A DNA stretch of 64,000 bases from Dyadobacter jiangsuensis (GTDB lineage: Bacteria; Bacteroidota; Bacteroidia; Cytophagales; Spirosomataceae): NCBI RefSeq assembly GCF_003014695.1, contig NZ_PYAS01000013.1:124001-188000 (forward strand), in the 5' to 3' direction. Position 1 is the stretch's first letter; the number at the start of each line of letters is the position of its first letter. Shown piece by piece: positions 26,291-34,298 of the stretch. A program made the position numbers and the translations under genes. The notes below the pieces were generated by a model. It ran no database searches. It worked only from the letters and a program-made list of their open reading frames with translations, and had not been told where the DNA came from.

Positions 26291-27517
26291 ATGAGCCACA
26301 ATCTCAATATCGCATCCATCCGCAACGACTTCCCGATTCTGAATGAAGTCGTCAATGGCAAACAACTCGTCTATTTCGATAACGCCGCAACGACTCAGAA
26401 GCCACGGCTCGTGCTGGACGCGCTTTCGGGTTATTATGAGCATTATAATGCCAATATCCACCGGGGTATTCACCATTTGGCTGAAAAAGCAACTTCGGCA
26501 TTCGAGCAGTCGCGGAAGCGTTTGCAGGCGTTTTTAAATGCGGAGCATTCGGAGGAAATCATTTTTACCTACGGAACCACCGACGGTATTAACCTGGTAG
26601 CATCCGCTTATGGTCGGAAATTCCTGAAAGAAGGGGATGAGGTGATTATTTCCACCATGGAGCACCATTCGAACATCGTGCCCTGGCAAATGCTTTGCGA
26701 AGAGAAAGGCTGCATTCTGAAAGTGATCCCGATTAACGACGAAGGCGAGCTCTTGATGGATGAATATAAGAAGCTGCTCACTGAAAAGACCAAAATTGTA
26801 TCGGTCGTGCACGTTTCCAATGCATTGGGTACCATTAACCCGATCAAGGAAATCATAGCCAAAGCCCACGCAGTAGGCGCGAAAGTGCTCATCGACGGCG
26901 CGCAAGCCAGTTCACACATTGAAATCGATGTGCAAGACCTGGATTGCGACTTTTATTCGCTTTCGCTGCACAAAATATATGGCCCAACCGGAATGGGTAT
27001 CCTTTACGGCAAACGCGATTTGCTGAATGCCATGCCTCCCTACCGCGGTGGCGGCGAAATGATCAAGGAAGTTACTTTCGCCAAAACGACCTATAACGAG
27101 CTTCCTTACAAATTCGAAGCAGGTACGCCAAATATCGCCGATGTGGTTGCAGCCAAGTTCGCATTGGATTATGTGGATGCATTGGGTAAGCCTAATATCG
27201 CGGCCTACGAGAACGAGTTGCTTGCCTATGCCACCGAGGCTGTGAAGGAGATCGAAGGATTGCGCATTATCGGTCAGGCAAAAGAGAAAGTAAGTGTGCT
27301 CTCATTCGTCATTGACGGTATTCACCACCAGGATATCGGCGTGCTGCTCGATCAGCAAGGGATTGCTGTTCGCACGGGACACCACTGTACACAACCCTTG
27401 ATGAACCGCTTCAATATTACCGGAACCTCGCGCGCGTCGTTTGCTGTTTACAATACAACCGAAGAGATCGACAAGCTCATTCAGGGGCTGCATAAGGTGA
27501 AGCGGATGTTGGGATAA
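26291..27517 (+). CDS. sufS: Cysteine desulfurase SufS
   Basis: 408-residue PLP enzyme that releases sulfur from L-cysteine as a persulfide for cluster assembly. The PLP lysine lies in 'SLSLHKIYGPTGMG', and the catalytic cysteine in 'RTGHHCTQPLM' in a short loop, as in group II (SufS) desulfurases rather than IscS. 'MEHHSNIVPWQ' is another family block. The sulfur passes to SufE, encoded downstream after two DUF5618 genes. ATG at 26291. Confidence 0.97.
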   Translation: MSHNLNIASIRNDFPILNEVVNGKQLVYFDNAATTQKPRLVLDALSGYYEHYNANIHRGIHHLAEKATSAFEQSRKRLQAFLNAEHSEEIIFTYGTTDGINLVASAYGRKFLKEGDEVIISTMEHHSNIVPWQMLCEEKGCILKVIPINDEGELLMDEYKKLLTEKTKIVSVVHVSNALGTINPIKEIIAKAHAVGAKVLIDGAQASSHIEIDVQDLDCDFYSLSLHKIYGPTGMGILYGKRDLLNAMPPYRGGGEMIKEVTFAKTTYNELPYKFEAGTPNIADVVAAKFALDYVDALGKPNIAAYENELLAYATEAVKEIEGLRIIGQAKEKVSVLSFVIDGIHHQDIGVLLDQQGIAVRTGHHCTQPLMNRFNITGTSRASFAVYNTTEEIDKLIQGLHKVKRMLG

Positions 27518-27560
27518 TCTTTTTAAATTACCTGAATCATTCACTTAACTATACACACAT

Positions 27561-27938
27561 ATGAGAAATGCTTTGGAGAAGGCGAGGCGCTATCTTGATG
27601 ACGCGCGTACTATTGTAGATGGCATAGAGCAAGAAAACGGTTACTATACGGATCGCAAGTCTATAAGACGTGCAGGCCGTCTTGCTTATAAAGGCGTAAT
27701 GATCGCTTTAAATAGCTTTCTTGGATTAGCAAATAAAAATGAACATTCGATAAGCTGGTATGAGTGTAAGCTGGCCGAAACAGATTCAATGCGGTCTCTG
27801 CGGTTCCATTCGTTGTATTGTACGCTCAGCTTGTCAATGGGTTTTGATGGCATCCTTTTACCGTCGATATCATCCGCTGGATTGGAAGAAGCGGATGAAT
27901 TCATCGAGTGGATTGAAACAAAATCAGTGGCAACTTGA
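27561..27938 (+). CDS. DUF5618 family protein (first of two tandem copies)
   Basis: 125 residues. The pattern 'ARRYLDDARTIV..........YTDRKSIRRAGRLAYKGVMIALNSFL' matches DUF5618, a small helical Bacteroidota family of unknown role. It shares the same scheme as the next gene (ARRYLxxAxxI, DRKxxRxAGxxAYxGVxIALxS, a WYxxxL block and a C-terminal EEAD/REAE..I.W.ET), so the two are paralogues from a tandem duplication. It is inserted between sufS and sufE. Composition is more AT-rich than the flanking suf genes. No catalytic motif is visible. Confidence 0.75.
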   Translation: MRNALEKARRYLDDARTIVDGIEQENGYYTDRKSIRRAGRLAYKGVMIALNSFLGLANKNEHSISWYECKLAETDSMRSLRFHSLYCTLSLSMGFDGILLPSISSAGLEEADEFIEWIETKSVAT

Positions 27939-28013
27939 TTTAAGTCATTATCAGTCAGTTTAAAAGTTTTGCAGGAATTCAATATATGTTCAATTTTAGT
28001 CTATATACACATT

Positions 28014-28391
28014 ATGGAAAACACAGTACAGGAAGCCCGAAGATATCTTAACAATGCGAAAGAAATACTGCGAGAAAAAGCTAAAAAAGACGGCGACCAT
28101 TATGAGGATAGAAAATATGTGCGGCTAGCAGGCCATGCAGCCTATTCAGGTGTTTTGATTGCATTAGATAGCATTCTGGAAAAGAAGAAAGGAAGAAAAA
28201 GTGTAGAATGGTATCAGGAAAATCTCCGCAAGATTGATAGGAAGGCGCTTGATACTTTCAATTCGATTTACGAGGGGGTGCATTTGTACATGGCTTATGA
28301 CGGAGTCAAAAATGTGAATGTATCCAAGGAAGGCCTGAGAGAAGCAGAGGCGTTAATCAACTGGGTCGAAACGCGCACGGCAACAGCTTAA
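28014..28391 (+). CDS. DUF5618 family protein (second tandem copy)
   Basis: 125 residues from the ATG at 28014 (MENTVQEARRYLNNAKE); a longer frame to 27969 would add 15 unlikely residues. It has the same domain scheme as the preceding gene, with 'DRKYVRLAGHAAYSGVLIALDS' in the same place, but many differences, so the duplication is old or has diverged fast. All-helical and mildly basic. Ends 15 bases before sufE. A role in Fe-S assembly is only suggested by position. Confidence 0.78.
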   Translation: MENTVQEARRYLNNAKEILREKAKKDGDHYEDRKYVRLAGHAAYSGVLIALDSILEKKKGRKSVEWYQENLRKIDRKALDTFNSIYEGVHLYMAYDGVKNVNVSKEGLREAEALINWVETRTATA

Positions 28392-28406
28392 AAATAGAAT
28401 TACACA

Positions 28407-28835
28407 ATGACCATAAACGAAACACAGGACGAACTAATTTCGGATTTTGAATTGTTTGATGACTGGGAGAGCAAATACGAGTTCATTATCGACCTCGGAA
28501 AACAATTCCCGCCATTGGAAGAACAGTACAAAACCGAGGATAATATTATCAAAGGATGCCAGTCGAGGGTGTGGCTGAATGCGTACATGGACGGTGACCT
28601 TTTGAAATTCGAGGCGGATAGCGACGCGATTATCGTGCGCGGGCTGGTGAGTATGCTGGTGAAGGTGCTTTCGGGACATACGCCGGAGGAGATTGCCAAA
28701 GCTGACGTGTATTTCATGGAAAAAGTGGGTTTGCATCAGCATTTGGCGCAAACCCGGTCGAACGGGTTGGCAGCGATGCTGAAACAAATGAAAGCGTACG
28801 GCTTTGCGTTCCAGGCCAAATCAATCAATGCATAA
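28407..28835 (+). CDS. sufE: SufE family sulfur acceptor protein
   Basis: 142 residues. 'DDWESKYEFIIDLGKQFPPL' and 'IIKGCQSRVWL' with the sulfur-accepting Cys51 are the SufE signature. SufE takes the persulfide from SufS and boosts its activity. Its place in the operon after sufS agrees with this. Gap to the next gene is 20 bases. Confidence 0.95.
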   Translation: MTINETQDELISDFELFDDWESKYEFIIDLGKQFPPLEEQYKTEDNIIKGCQSRVWLNAYMDGDLLKFEADSDAIIVRGLVSMLVKVLSGHTPEEIAKADVYFMEKVGLHQHLAQTRSNGLAAMLKQMKAYGFAFQAKSINA

Positions 28836-28855
28836 CCATTAATATAGACCTTGCG

Positions 28856-29167
28856 ATGTCAGAGGAAGATTTGAAAGAAGAAGTGATCCGCGCGATTAAA
28901 ACGGTTTACGACCCTGAAATACCGGTCGACGTTTATGAGCTCGGTTTGATATATGATCTGAAAGTATTTCCGATCAATAATGTATTTGTGTCGATGACGC
29001 TGACATCGCCTTCGTGCCCCTCGGCGGGAACGCTGCCTGGCGAAGTGGAGCAGAAGATCCGTGAAGTGGAAGGTGTGAATGATGTAAGCGTGGAGCTGAC
29101 ATTCGATCCGCCGTATTCGACCGAAATGATGTCCGAGGAAGCCAAGCTCGAACTCGGGTTCATGTAA
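28856..29167 (+). CDS. SufT-like metal-sulfur cluster assembly factor (DUF59/MIP18 family)
   Basis: 103 residues of the DUF59 family: 'AIKTVYDPEIPVDVYELGLIYD', 'TSPSCPSAGTLPGEVE' and 'VELTFDPPYSTEMMSEEAK'. The conserved 'DPEIPV' and 'SPxCP' motifs are seen. Such proteins (PaaD/SufT/MIP18) help mature Fe-S proteins and are frequent partners of suf operons. The SPSCP cysteine could be a metal or cluster ligand. Exact role is inferred from family and operon. Confidence 0.9.
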   Translation: MSEEDLKEEVIRAIKTVYDPEIPVDVYELGLIYDLKVFPINNVFVSMTLTSPSCPSAGTLPGEVEQKIREVEGVNDVSVELTFDPPYSTEMMSEEAKLELGFM

Positions 29168-29200
29168 AATAGTAACAACAACTTTTAAACATTAACATAT

Positions 29201-29629
29201 ATGTATCCACCACAATTAGTGGCTCCGATGAAGGCCGAACTGACTAACGCCGGTTTTCAGGATCTGACAACCGCTGAGGAAGTCGATAACTTCATGCAAA
29301 ATACCAAGGGAACTGCTTTGGTAGTGATTAATTCGGTATGTGGCTGTGCAGCGGGTGCTGCACGTCCGGGTGTGCGCGCGGCGCTTGCTGGCAGCGATGT
29401 GAAGCCTGATCACCTGGCAACGGTATTTGCAGGAGCTGACCTTGAAGCTACCGCTAAAATGCGTGAGTACACTTTGCCTTATCCGCCATCTTCGCCGGCC
29501 GTAGCGCTGTTCAAAGACGGTGAGCTGATTCACTTTGTAGAGCGTCACCACATCGAAGGCCGCTCGGCTCAGATGATCGCTGAACACCTGAAAATGGCTT
29601 TCGAAGAGTTCTGCACCGAAGAGGCATAA
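29201..29629 (+). CDS. BrxA/BrxB family bacilliredoxin (YphP/YqiW type)
   Basis: 142 residues of the YphP/YqiW fold. The active-site CGC motif is at Cys47-Gly-Cys49 in 'VINSVCGCAAGAARPG', where the family uses CxC. Other motifs: 'MYPPQLVAPMKAELT' and 'LPYPPSSPAVALFKDGELIHFVERHHIEGR'. Bacilliredoxins remove bacillithiol from oxidised proteins. Whether this organism makes bacillithiol cannot be judged here. It is the last gene of the suf operon and is followed by a strong terminator. Confidence 0.9.
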   Translation: MYPPQLVAPMKAELTNAGFQDLTTAEEVDNFMQNTKGTALVVINSVCGCAAGAARPGVRAALAGSDVKPDHLATVFAGADLEATAKMREYTLPYPPSSPAVALFKDGELIHFVERHHIEGRSAQMIAEHLKMAFEEFCTEEA

Positions 29630-29651
29630 TTCGAAATTTATTTAATGACTT

Positions 29652-29693
29652 GACGGCTACTTTCGATTACATTTGAAAGTAGCCGTCTGTTTT
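29652..29693 (+). terminator. Hairpin terminator at the end of the suf operon
   Basis: 13-bp perfect arms (29652-29664 and 29675-29687) with a ten-base loop, followed by TGTTTTC on the plus strand. Confidence 0.8.
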
Positions 29694-29707
29694 CAATACC
29701 TGCCCAT

Positions 29708-30817
29708 ATGCGAGGACATCGTTTCACGAAATACATTCCGCCCGAACAAGGGCCCAACAGCAAGTTCGACCAGCTTTTTGATATTTTTCAACAGCTGCTG
29801 CTGATGACTTCCGGTGATGTTTCCGAGGCCATGTCGTGGCTGAGCCAACTCGACCGCCAGTATAATCTCACCAACGATTCCTATGGCATCGGCGATTTTT
29901 TCGAAGACCTGAAAAAGAAGGGCTATGTGACCGAGGAGAAGCAGGAGGGCGAGGGGAGGCTGATTATGACGCCCAAGGCGGAGAAAAGCATTCGCAAGAG
30001 CGCCTTGGACGAGATTTTTGGTAAACTGAAAAGATCCAAATCCGGCGGCAACCATCACACGCCTCATTTGGGCGCGGGCGACGAGCTCACGAGTGACATC
30101 CGCGATTTCCAGTTCGGCGATACACTCGACCAGATTTCGATGACCGAATCCATCAAGAATGCGCAGGTCAATCACGGGATTGGTGATTTTATGCTGATGG
30201 AAAATGATCTGGAAGTAGTGGAGCGCGAGCAGAAAACCACTACGGCCACCGTAGTGATGATCGATATCAGCCATTCGATGATCCTTTATGGTGAGGACCG
30301 CATTACGCCTGCCAAAAAGGTCGCATTGGCATTGGCTGAGCTGATCCGGACCAAATATCCGAAGGACTCGCTCGATATTATCGTTTTTGGAAATGACGCC
30401 TGGCAAATCCAGTTGAAAGATTTGCCGTACCTGGAAGTGGGACCTTACCATACCAATACGGTAGCCGGTTTGGAGCTGGCCATGGATATTCTGCGCCGCA
30501 AAAAGACGCGTAACAAGCAGATATTTATGATCACCGACGGTAAGCCAACCTGCCTTAAAGAAGGTATCCGCTATTACAAAAACAGCTTCGGTCTCGACCG
30601 CAAGATCATCAACAAAACACTCACATTAGCCGCGCAATGCCGCAGGCTCGACATCCCGGTAACGACATTCATGATCGCGACCGATCCCTACCTGAAACAG
30701 TTCGTGCAGAATTTCACGCAGGTGAACAACGGCCGGGCCTATTACAGCAATTTGCAGGGGCTAGGGGGATTCGTACTCGAAGATTTCCAGCGGAACCGGC
30801 GTAAGAACGTAAAATAA
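29708..30817 (+). CDS. vWA domain-containing protein (MIDAS-type), possible partner of the chelatase-like ATPase
   Basis: 369 residues. The N-terminal half is helical and charged. The C-terminal half is a von Willebrand A domain with a complete MIDAS start (Asp186, Ser188, Ser190 in 'MIDISHSM'), then 'DSLDIIVFGNDAW', a Thr at 'HTNTVAGL' and 'FMITDGKPT' (second MIDAS Asp). The layout resembles the ChlD/CoxE-like vWA partners of AAA+ chelatase-type ATPases. A matching chelatase-like AAA+ gene lies at 60354-61892 in this window, but not adjacent. No signal peptide, so it is cytoplasmic. Confidence 0.82.
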   Translation: MRGHRFTKYIPPEQGPNSKFDQLFDIFQQLLLMTSGDVSEAMSWLSQLDRQYNLTNDSYGIGDFFEDLKKKGYVTEEKQEGEGRLIMTPKAEKSIRKSALDEIFGKLKRSKSGGNHHTPHLGAGDELTSDIRDFQFGDTLDQISMTESIKNAQVNHGIGDFMLMENDLEVVEREQKTTTATVVMIDISHSMILYGEDRITPAKKVALALAELIRTKYPKDSLDIIVFGNDAWQIQLKDLPYLEVGPYHTNTVAGLELAMDILRRKKTRNKQIFMITDGKPTCLKEGIRYYKNSFGLDRKIINKTLTLAAQCRRLDIPVTTFMIATDPYLKQFVQNFTQVNNGRAYYSNLQGLGGFVLEDFQRNRRKNVK

Positions 30818-30850
30818 CTGACGGGTTGAAGTCAAGTGTAGTTATGAAGA

Positions 30851-30998
30851 AAATGCCGTCAGGCATGTAATATTGGTAGGAAACGCAGTAGGTCTTTTGT
30901 GTTAAAATGCCGTCAGGCATGCAACAACAATGCACTGTTGTCGCATGCCTGACGGCATTTGTCAAGCCTGTGTAAATTTTTTGCTACCAATATTACAT
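30851..30998. repeat. Nested palindromic repeat array (REP-like)
   Basis: Three copies of the motif AAATGCCGTCAGGCATG: direct at 30851-30867 and 30905-30921, inverted at 30944-30960. The second and third form a 25-bp hairpin (30905-30929 with 30936-30960, one mismatch, six-base loop). Around it, ATGTAATATTGGTAG (30865-30879) is the exact reverse complement of 30984-30998. No transposase gene is near. It occupies the gap between the vWA and PIG-L genes, both ends of which point at it, so it may also act as a terminator. Confidence 0.75.
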
Positions 30999-31101
30999 CG
31001 CTACGCGATTTTGGTTGCTTTTTTTGACATCCTGCCGTTCATTTGCATCCTACAATGCCTGCTGACACACCTGACAATACTTAACCACACCTGATAATAT
31101 C

Positions 31102-33582
31102 TTACTTCGCCCCGCCAACCGAAATCATATTCGCAAACAACCGGTACGCACCGGTAACACCCGCCGGGAGCTCGCGGAAGAACGAGAGGCCGGTGTAGAT
31201 GTAATGCCCCTTGCCATACTGCGCGTAAAGCGTGCTGCCTTCGCGGGCAGGTTCGTCCTTATCGTGAGCCGAAAACAGGGCTACATAATTCTTTTTATCC
31301 CAATCCTGGGCGAAGTACAGCCCGCGTTCCTGAATCCAGCCGTCGAAATCCTTTTGAGTGATTTTATTGGGGTGATTCAAAACAGGGCTTTCCGGATGCA
31401 GAAATTGCATTTCCGCGTCTTCCTCTGTCACCCGCTCGCGCCCTAATTCAATGTTGTAAGGGCCGATTTGCTTCACCTTTTGCCCGCCCGGGATGGTGTA
31501 CTGAACCACCATCGTGCCGCCATTTTTAACATAATCCATCAGTTTGGCCTGATAGTTGTTCAGGTAGCTTTCCGTGTTATAAGCACGTACGCCTACGACA
31601 ATCGCGTCGTACACATTCAGATCTTTCGCAAGGCCGGCTTCATTAAGCATCGTTACCTGGCAATCCATCTGCCGCAATGCGGTAGGAACATCATCGCCCG
31701 CGCCGGCAATGTAGCCAATGTTTTTGGCCGCGATTTTAACGTCGATTTTCGCCAGTTTGGCTGCCGATTCCGGGAATAGGGTCTGGCTGGGAATGTGCTG
31801 GTATGCAATGGTTTTGACCGATTTGTCATAATTTTTGCTATCCACAATCGCTACTGCCTTGATTACCGCCTCCTGGTTGCCAGCCGGAGGTGTAACCACG
31901 AACGAGAAATACTGCTGCTGGTATTTGTTGGTCAGATTGAATTCCGCCGATTCGGGAACTGCTTTCCAGCCGGCCGGGATTTCGGGTTTCAATGTGCCTT
32001 TTACATTGCTGCGCTGTGCTTCCACGACGATGTTCACCGTTTTGGCTTCCATGGAGGGGAATATGAAAACAGGTTCGGTAATGGTGGTGGTCACAAGCGG
32101 CCGGATTTCGAATGGTCGGTAAATCTCGCCTTCCGCGGGATCAACCGATTTGTAAACCCATGGTCTTTCAAATTCGAACTGCTGTCCGCCGATTTCGAAT
32201 TTGTAGCTCGTTTTCGTTTCGGGCCTGTTTTCGGGATAACCGATATCCTGCTGATTGTCAATCTGGAAAATACCGCGCTCGATCGGTTTTTCGAGCCAGT
32301 AGGGCTGGCTGATTTTTAGATTGGCAGGTAGTAACGCCTTTTTAGGAAATGCATTCATTTCGTTACTTCCCAACGCGAGGTTCAAAACGCTGTCGGCCGA
32401 TTTGCCCGTCCAGCGCAATGAAACGAGTTTCACCGGATAATCCGACCGTTTTACGATACCGATATTAATACGCGCCTCGTCGCCGGCAACTCCCGAAAAG
32501 TCATTGGGGTTGGTCTCAAACCAAAGCCCCACGCATTGTTGGATAAGGTCTTTTACTTCTTCTTTTTTAGTTTTGACATAGATATTGTCCGCGTCGAGCT
32601 TATCCAGCTCAGCATTGATTTTAAGGAGCTCAGGAACGGAGGCCGAAGGCTTGTTCACCGAATAGTTCTTAATCGCCGCGGCAATAAGGGCATGCACCTT
32701 CTCACTTCCCTTCACCCGTTTCCAACTCACATCGATGCCGTCAAAAAGGCTTTTTTGCGCTGGCGTTCCCACTTTATGAAGGAAATAGTCGATGCGATCG
32801 CCTCGCTGCGGGGCGCTGCCAAAGCCCTGGCTGCGGTGCTGACTACGGCTTGTCGCAGCTATTTCCGTGTAGGATTTGCCTAAAACCGGGTTATAACCGC
32901 CGATTTCTATCGAAATGAACGGGTTTTTCTCTTCACTTGGTGCTTTATTGGTAAAACCGGGCGTGAATGTATTCCAAACCAGGCGCTTGGTTTGCCAGGT
33001 TTTGACAAATTTCAGCTGATCGGGATAGGCTTTCGGATCGGCAGCGAGGTTGAAACCTTCTTCGGCCAGGTAAGCCGACGTCTGGTGGTGACCATGGCCT
33101 GCACGCGGATCGGGCGGGAAACGGGTAATGATTACGTCTGGCTGGAATTTGCGGATCATCCATACCACGTCGCCTAGCACCTTATCGCGGTCCCAGAAGT
33201 TGAGGGTTTCGTCGCGGGTTTTGGAAAAACCAAAGTCGTATGCCCTCGAAAAGAACTGCTGCGCCCCGTCGACGCGCCGGGCTGCCAGCAATTCCTGGGT
33301 ACGGATCACGCCGATATTGTAGCCCTGCTCGGAGCCGATCAGGTTCTGGCCGCCATCGCCGCGGGTAAGAGAAAGATAACCGGTACGCACGAGCTGATCT
33401 TTTGATAAATAGGAGAGCATGAGCGTATTTTCATCGTCGGGGTGGGCTGCGATGTAGAGCACAGAGCCCAGCACATCGAGTTTTTTGATGTTTTGAAAGA
33501 TTTCACTGGACGAGAGGGCGGGCGTCTGCGCGAAAAGCCTGGTGGCAAACAGTACGAGTACGAGCGTAAAGAAACGATGCAT
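31102..33582 (-). CDS. Secreted PIG-L family deacetylase with C-terminal extension
   Basis: 826 residues with a signal peptide (about 1-19). The PIG-L/LmbE domain occupies about residues 35-290: 'AAHPDDENTLML' (His47, Asp49, Asp50 form the metal and catalytic set), 'GDGGQN', and 'GHGHHQTSAYLAEE' carrying the third metal His pair. Members remove N-acetyl groups from sugars with Zn2+. The long C-terminal part (about 380-826) has beta-sandwich regions and a GATase-like segment ('YDAIVVGVRAYNT', 'GGTMVVQYT'), as in large Bacteroidota versions. A periplasmic or outer-surface glycan substrate is likely. It lies 30 bases downstream of the PPTase gene on the same strand. Confidence 0.9.
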   Translation of the reverse strand: MHRFFTLVLVLFATRLFAQTPALSSSEIFQNIKKLDVLGSVLYIAAHPDDENTLMLSYLSKDQLVRTGYLSLTRGDGGQNLIGSEQGYNIGVIRTQELLAARRVDGAQQFFSRAYDFGFSKTRDETLNFWDRDKVLGDVVWMIRKFQPDVIITRFPPDPRAGHGHHQTSAYLAEEGFNLAADPKAYPDQLKFVKTWQTKRLVWNTFTPGFTNKAPSEEKNPFISIEIGGYNPVLGKSYTEIAATSRSQHRSQGFGSAPQRGDRIDYFLHKVGTPAQKSLFDGIDVSWKRVKGSEKVHALIAAAIKNYSVNKPSASVPELLKINAELDKLDADNIYVKTKKEEVKDLIQQCVGLWFETNPNDFSGVAGDEARINIGIVKRSDYPVKLVSLRWTGKSADSVLNLALGSNEMNAFPKKALLPANLKISQPYWLEKPIERGIFQIDNQQDIGYPENRPETKTSYKFEIGGQQFEFERPWVYKSVDPAEGEIYRPFEIRPLVTTTITEPVFIFPSMEAKTVNIVVEAQRSNVKGTLKPEIPAGWKAVPESAEFNLTNKYQQQYFSFVVTPPAGNQEAVIKAVAIVDSKNYDKSVKTIAYQHIPSQTLFPESAAKLAKIDVKIAAKNIGYIAGAGDDVPTALRQMDCQVTMLNEAGLAKDLNVYDAIVVGVRAYNTESYLNNYQAKLMDYVKNGGTMVVQYTIPGGQKVKQIGPYNIELGRERVTEEDAEMQFLHPESPVLNHPNKITQKDFDGWIQERGLYFAQDWDKKNYVALFSAHDKDEPAREGSTLYAQYGKGHYIYTGLSFFRELPAGVTGAYRLFANMISVGGAK

Positions 33583-33612
33583 AACGGGTTAAGGTGGTTG
33601 GTTTTGGGCTTA

Positions 33613-34239
33613 TTAAAGGGTCCAGGTCAGTACATAATCTTCAAATGTATCAAATTGGATCTGTATCGCTTCCGGCAGATCACCTTTTTGCAGATTAACT
33701 TCAAATCGGCCGTTTTGGTTGCCGGAAAACGGATGAATGCGAATATGTTTTTTGAGATCGATGGAAGCATCGCCGGCATACTTGAATACCGATTCCTTGG
33801 CCGACCAGATCAGGTGCATTTGTATGTTGTCGTTCAGATCGACCCATTGCAGCTCATGGTCATTCAAAAAGTAGAATGCACCCTTTGAAATGGATGGCTT
33901 CATTAGCTGGATATCGACGCCCACCGAGGCACCCTCCCGCAGGTATACGCACACGTATTCACCCGAGTGCGACATGGATATGTTCACTTCACTGCCGATC
34001 AGGTGCGGCTTGCGCTCCGGGTCGTAGCCTATGACTGCATTCATCCCGAGCATTTCCCTTGCCAAGGCTCTGCAAGAGAGCCATTCCTGTTTTCGTTTCT
34101 CTTTGGAAATACCTTCCAGTACAGCCATTTCCGAGGCAGGTAAATCGAGCTCGCTGAGTAAATCCTCCCACGGTTCGGTCATCCGCCAAAGCCCCAATTT
34201 CGATACCGGTGAAATGGTTTTTATAGAAACGATACCCAT
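33613..34239 (-). CDS. 4'-phosphopantetheinyl transferase of the pigment locus
   Basis: 208 residues of the Sfp-type superfamily. The two catalytic blocks are present: 'SVGVDIQ' (Mg2+-binding Asp) and 'WSAKESVFKYAG' (WxxKExxxK). 'NISMSHSGEYV' is the conserved SHS motif. The enzyme moves the phosphopantetheine arm from CoA to a serine of acyl carrier proteins. It is divergent from the pigment biosynthetic genes and so probably activates the ACP at 46697-46963 (target serine Ser43). Flexirubin loci commonly carry such a gene at one end. Confidence 0.9.
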   Translation of the reverse strand: MGIVSIKTISPVSKLGLWRMTEPWEDLLSELDLPASEMAVLEGISKEKRKQEWLSCRALAREMLGMNAVIGYDPERKPHLIGSEVNISMSHSGEYVCVYLREGASVGVDIQLMKPSISKGAFYFLNDHELQWVDLNDNIQMHLIWSAKESVFKYAGDASIDLKKHIRIHPFSGNQNGRFEVNLQKGDLPEAIQIQFDTFEDYVLTWTL

Positions 34240-34246
34240 TTATTGC

Positions 34247-34254
34247 TAATTTTG
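34247..34254 (+). promoter_or_regulatory. Putative -7 promoter box of the pigment operon (TAATTTTG)
   Basis: Perfect TAnnTTTG in the 59-bp gap between the divergent PPTase and C45 genes, 44 bases before the ATG at 34299. No good -33 TTG at usual spacing. It could drive the long plus-strand gene run up to 48163. Confidence 0.5.
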
Positions 34255-34298
34255 ATATCAGATGCGGTGTCACAGTATGCACCTGTCTGCTGATTTTT

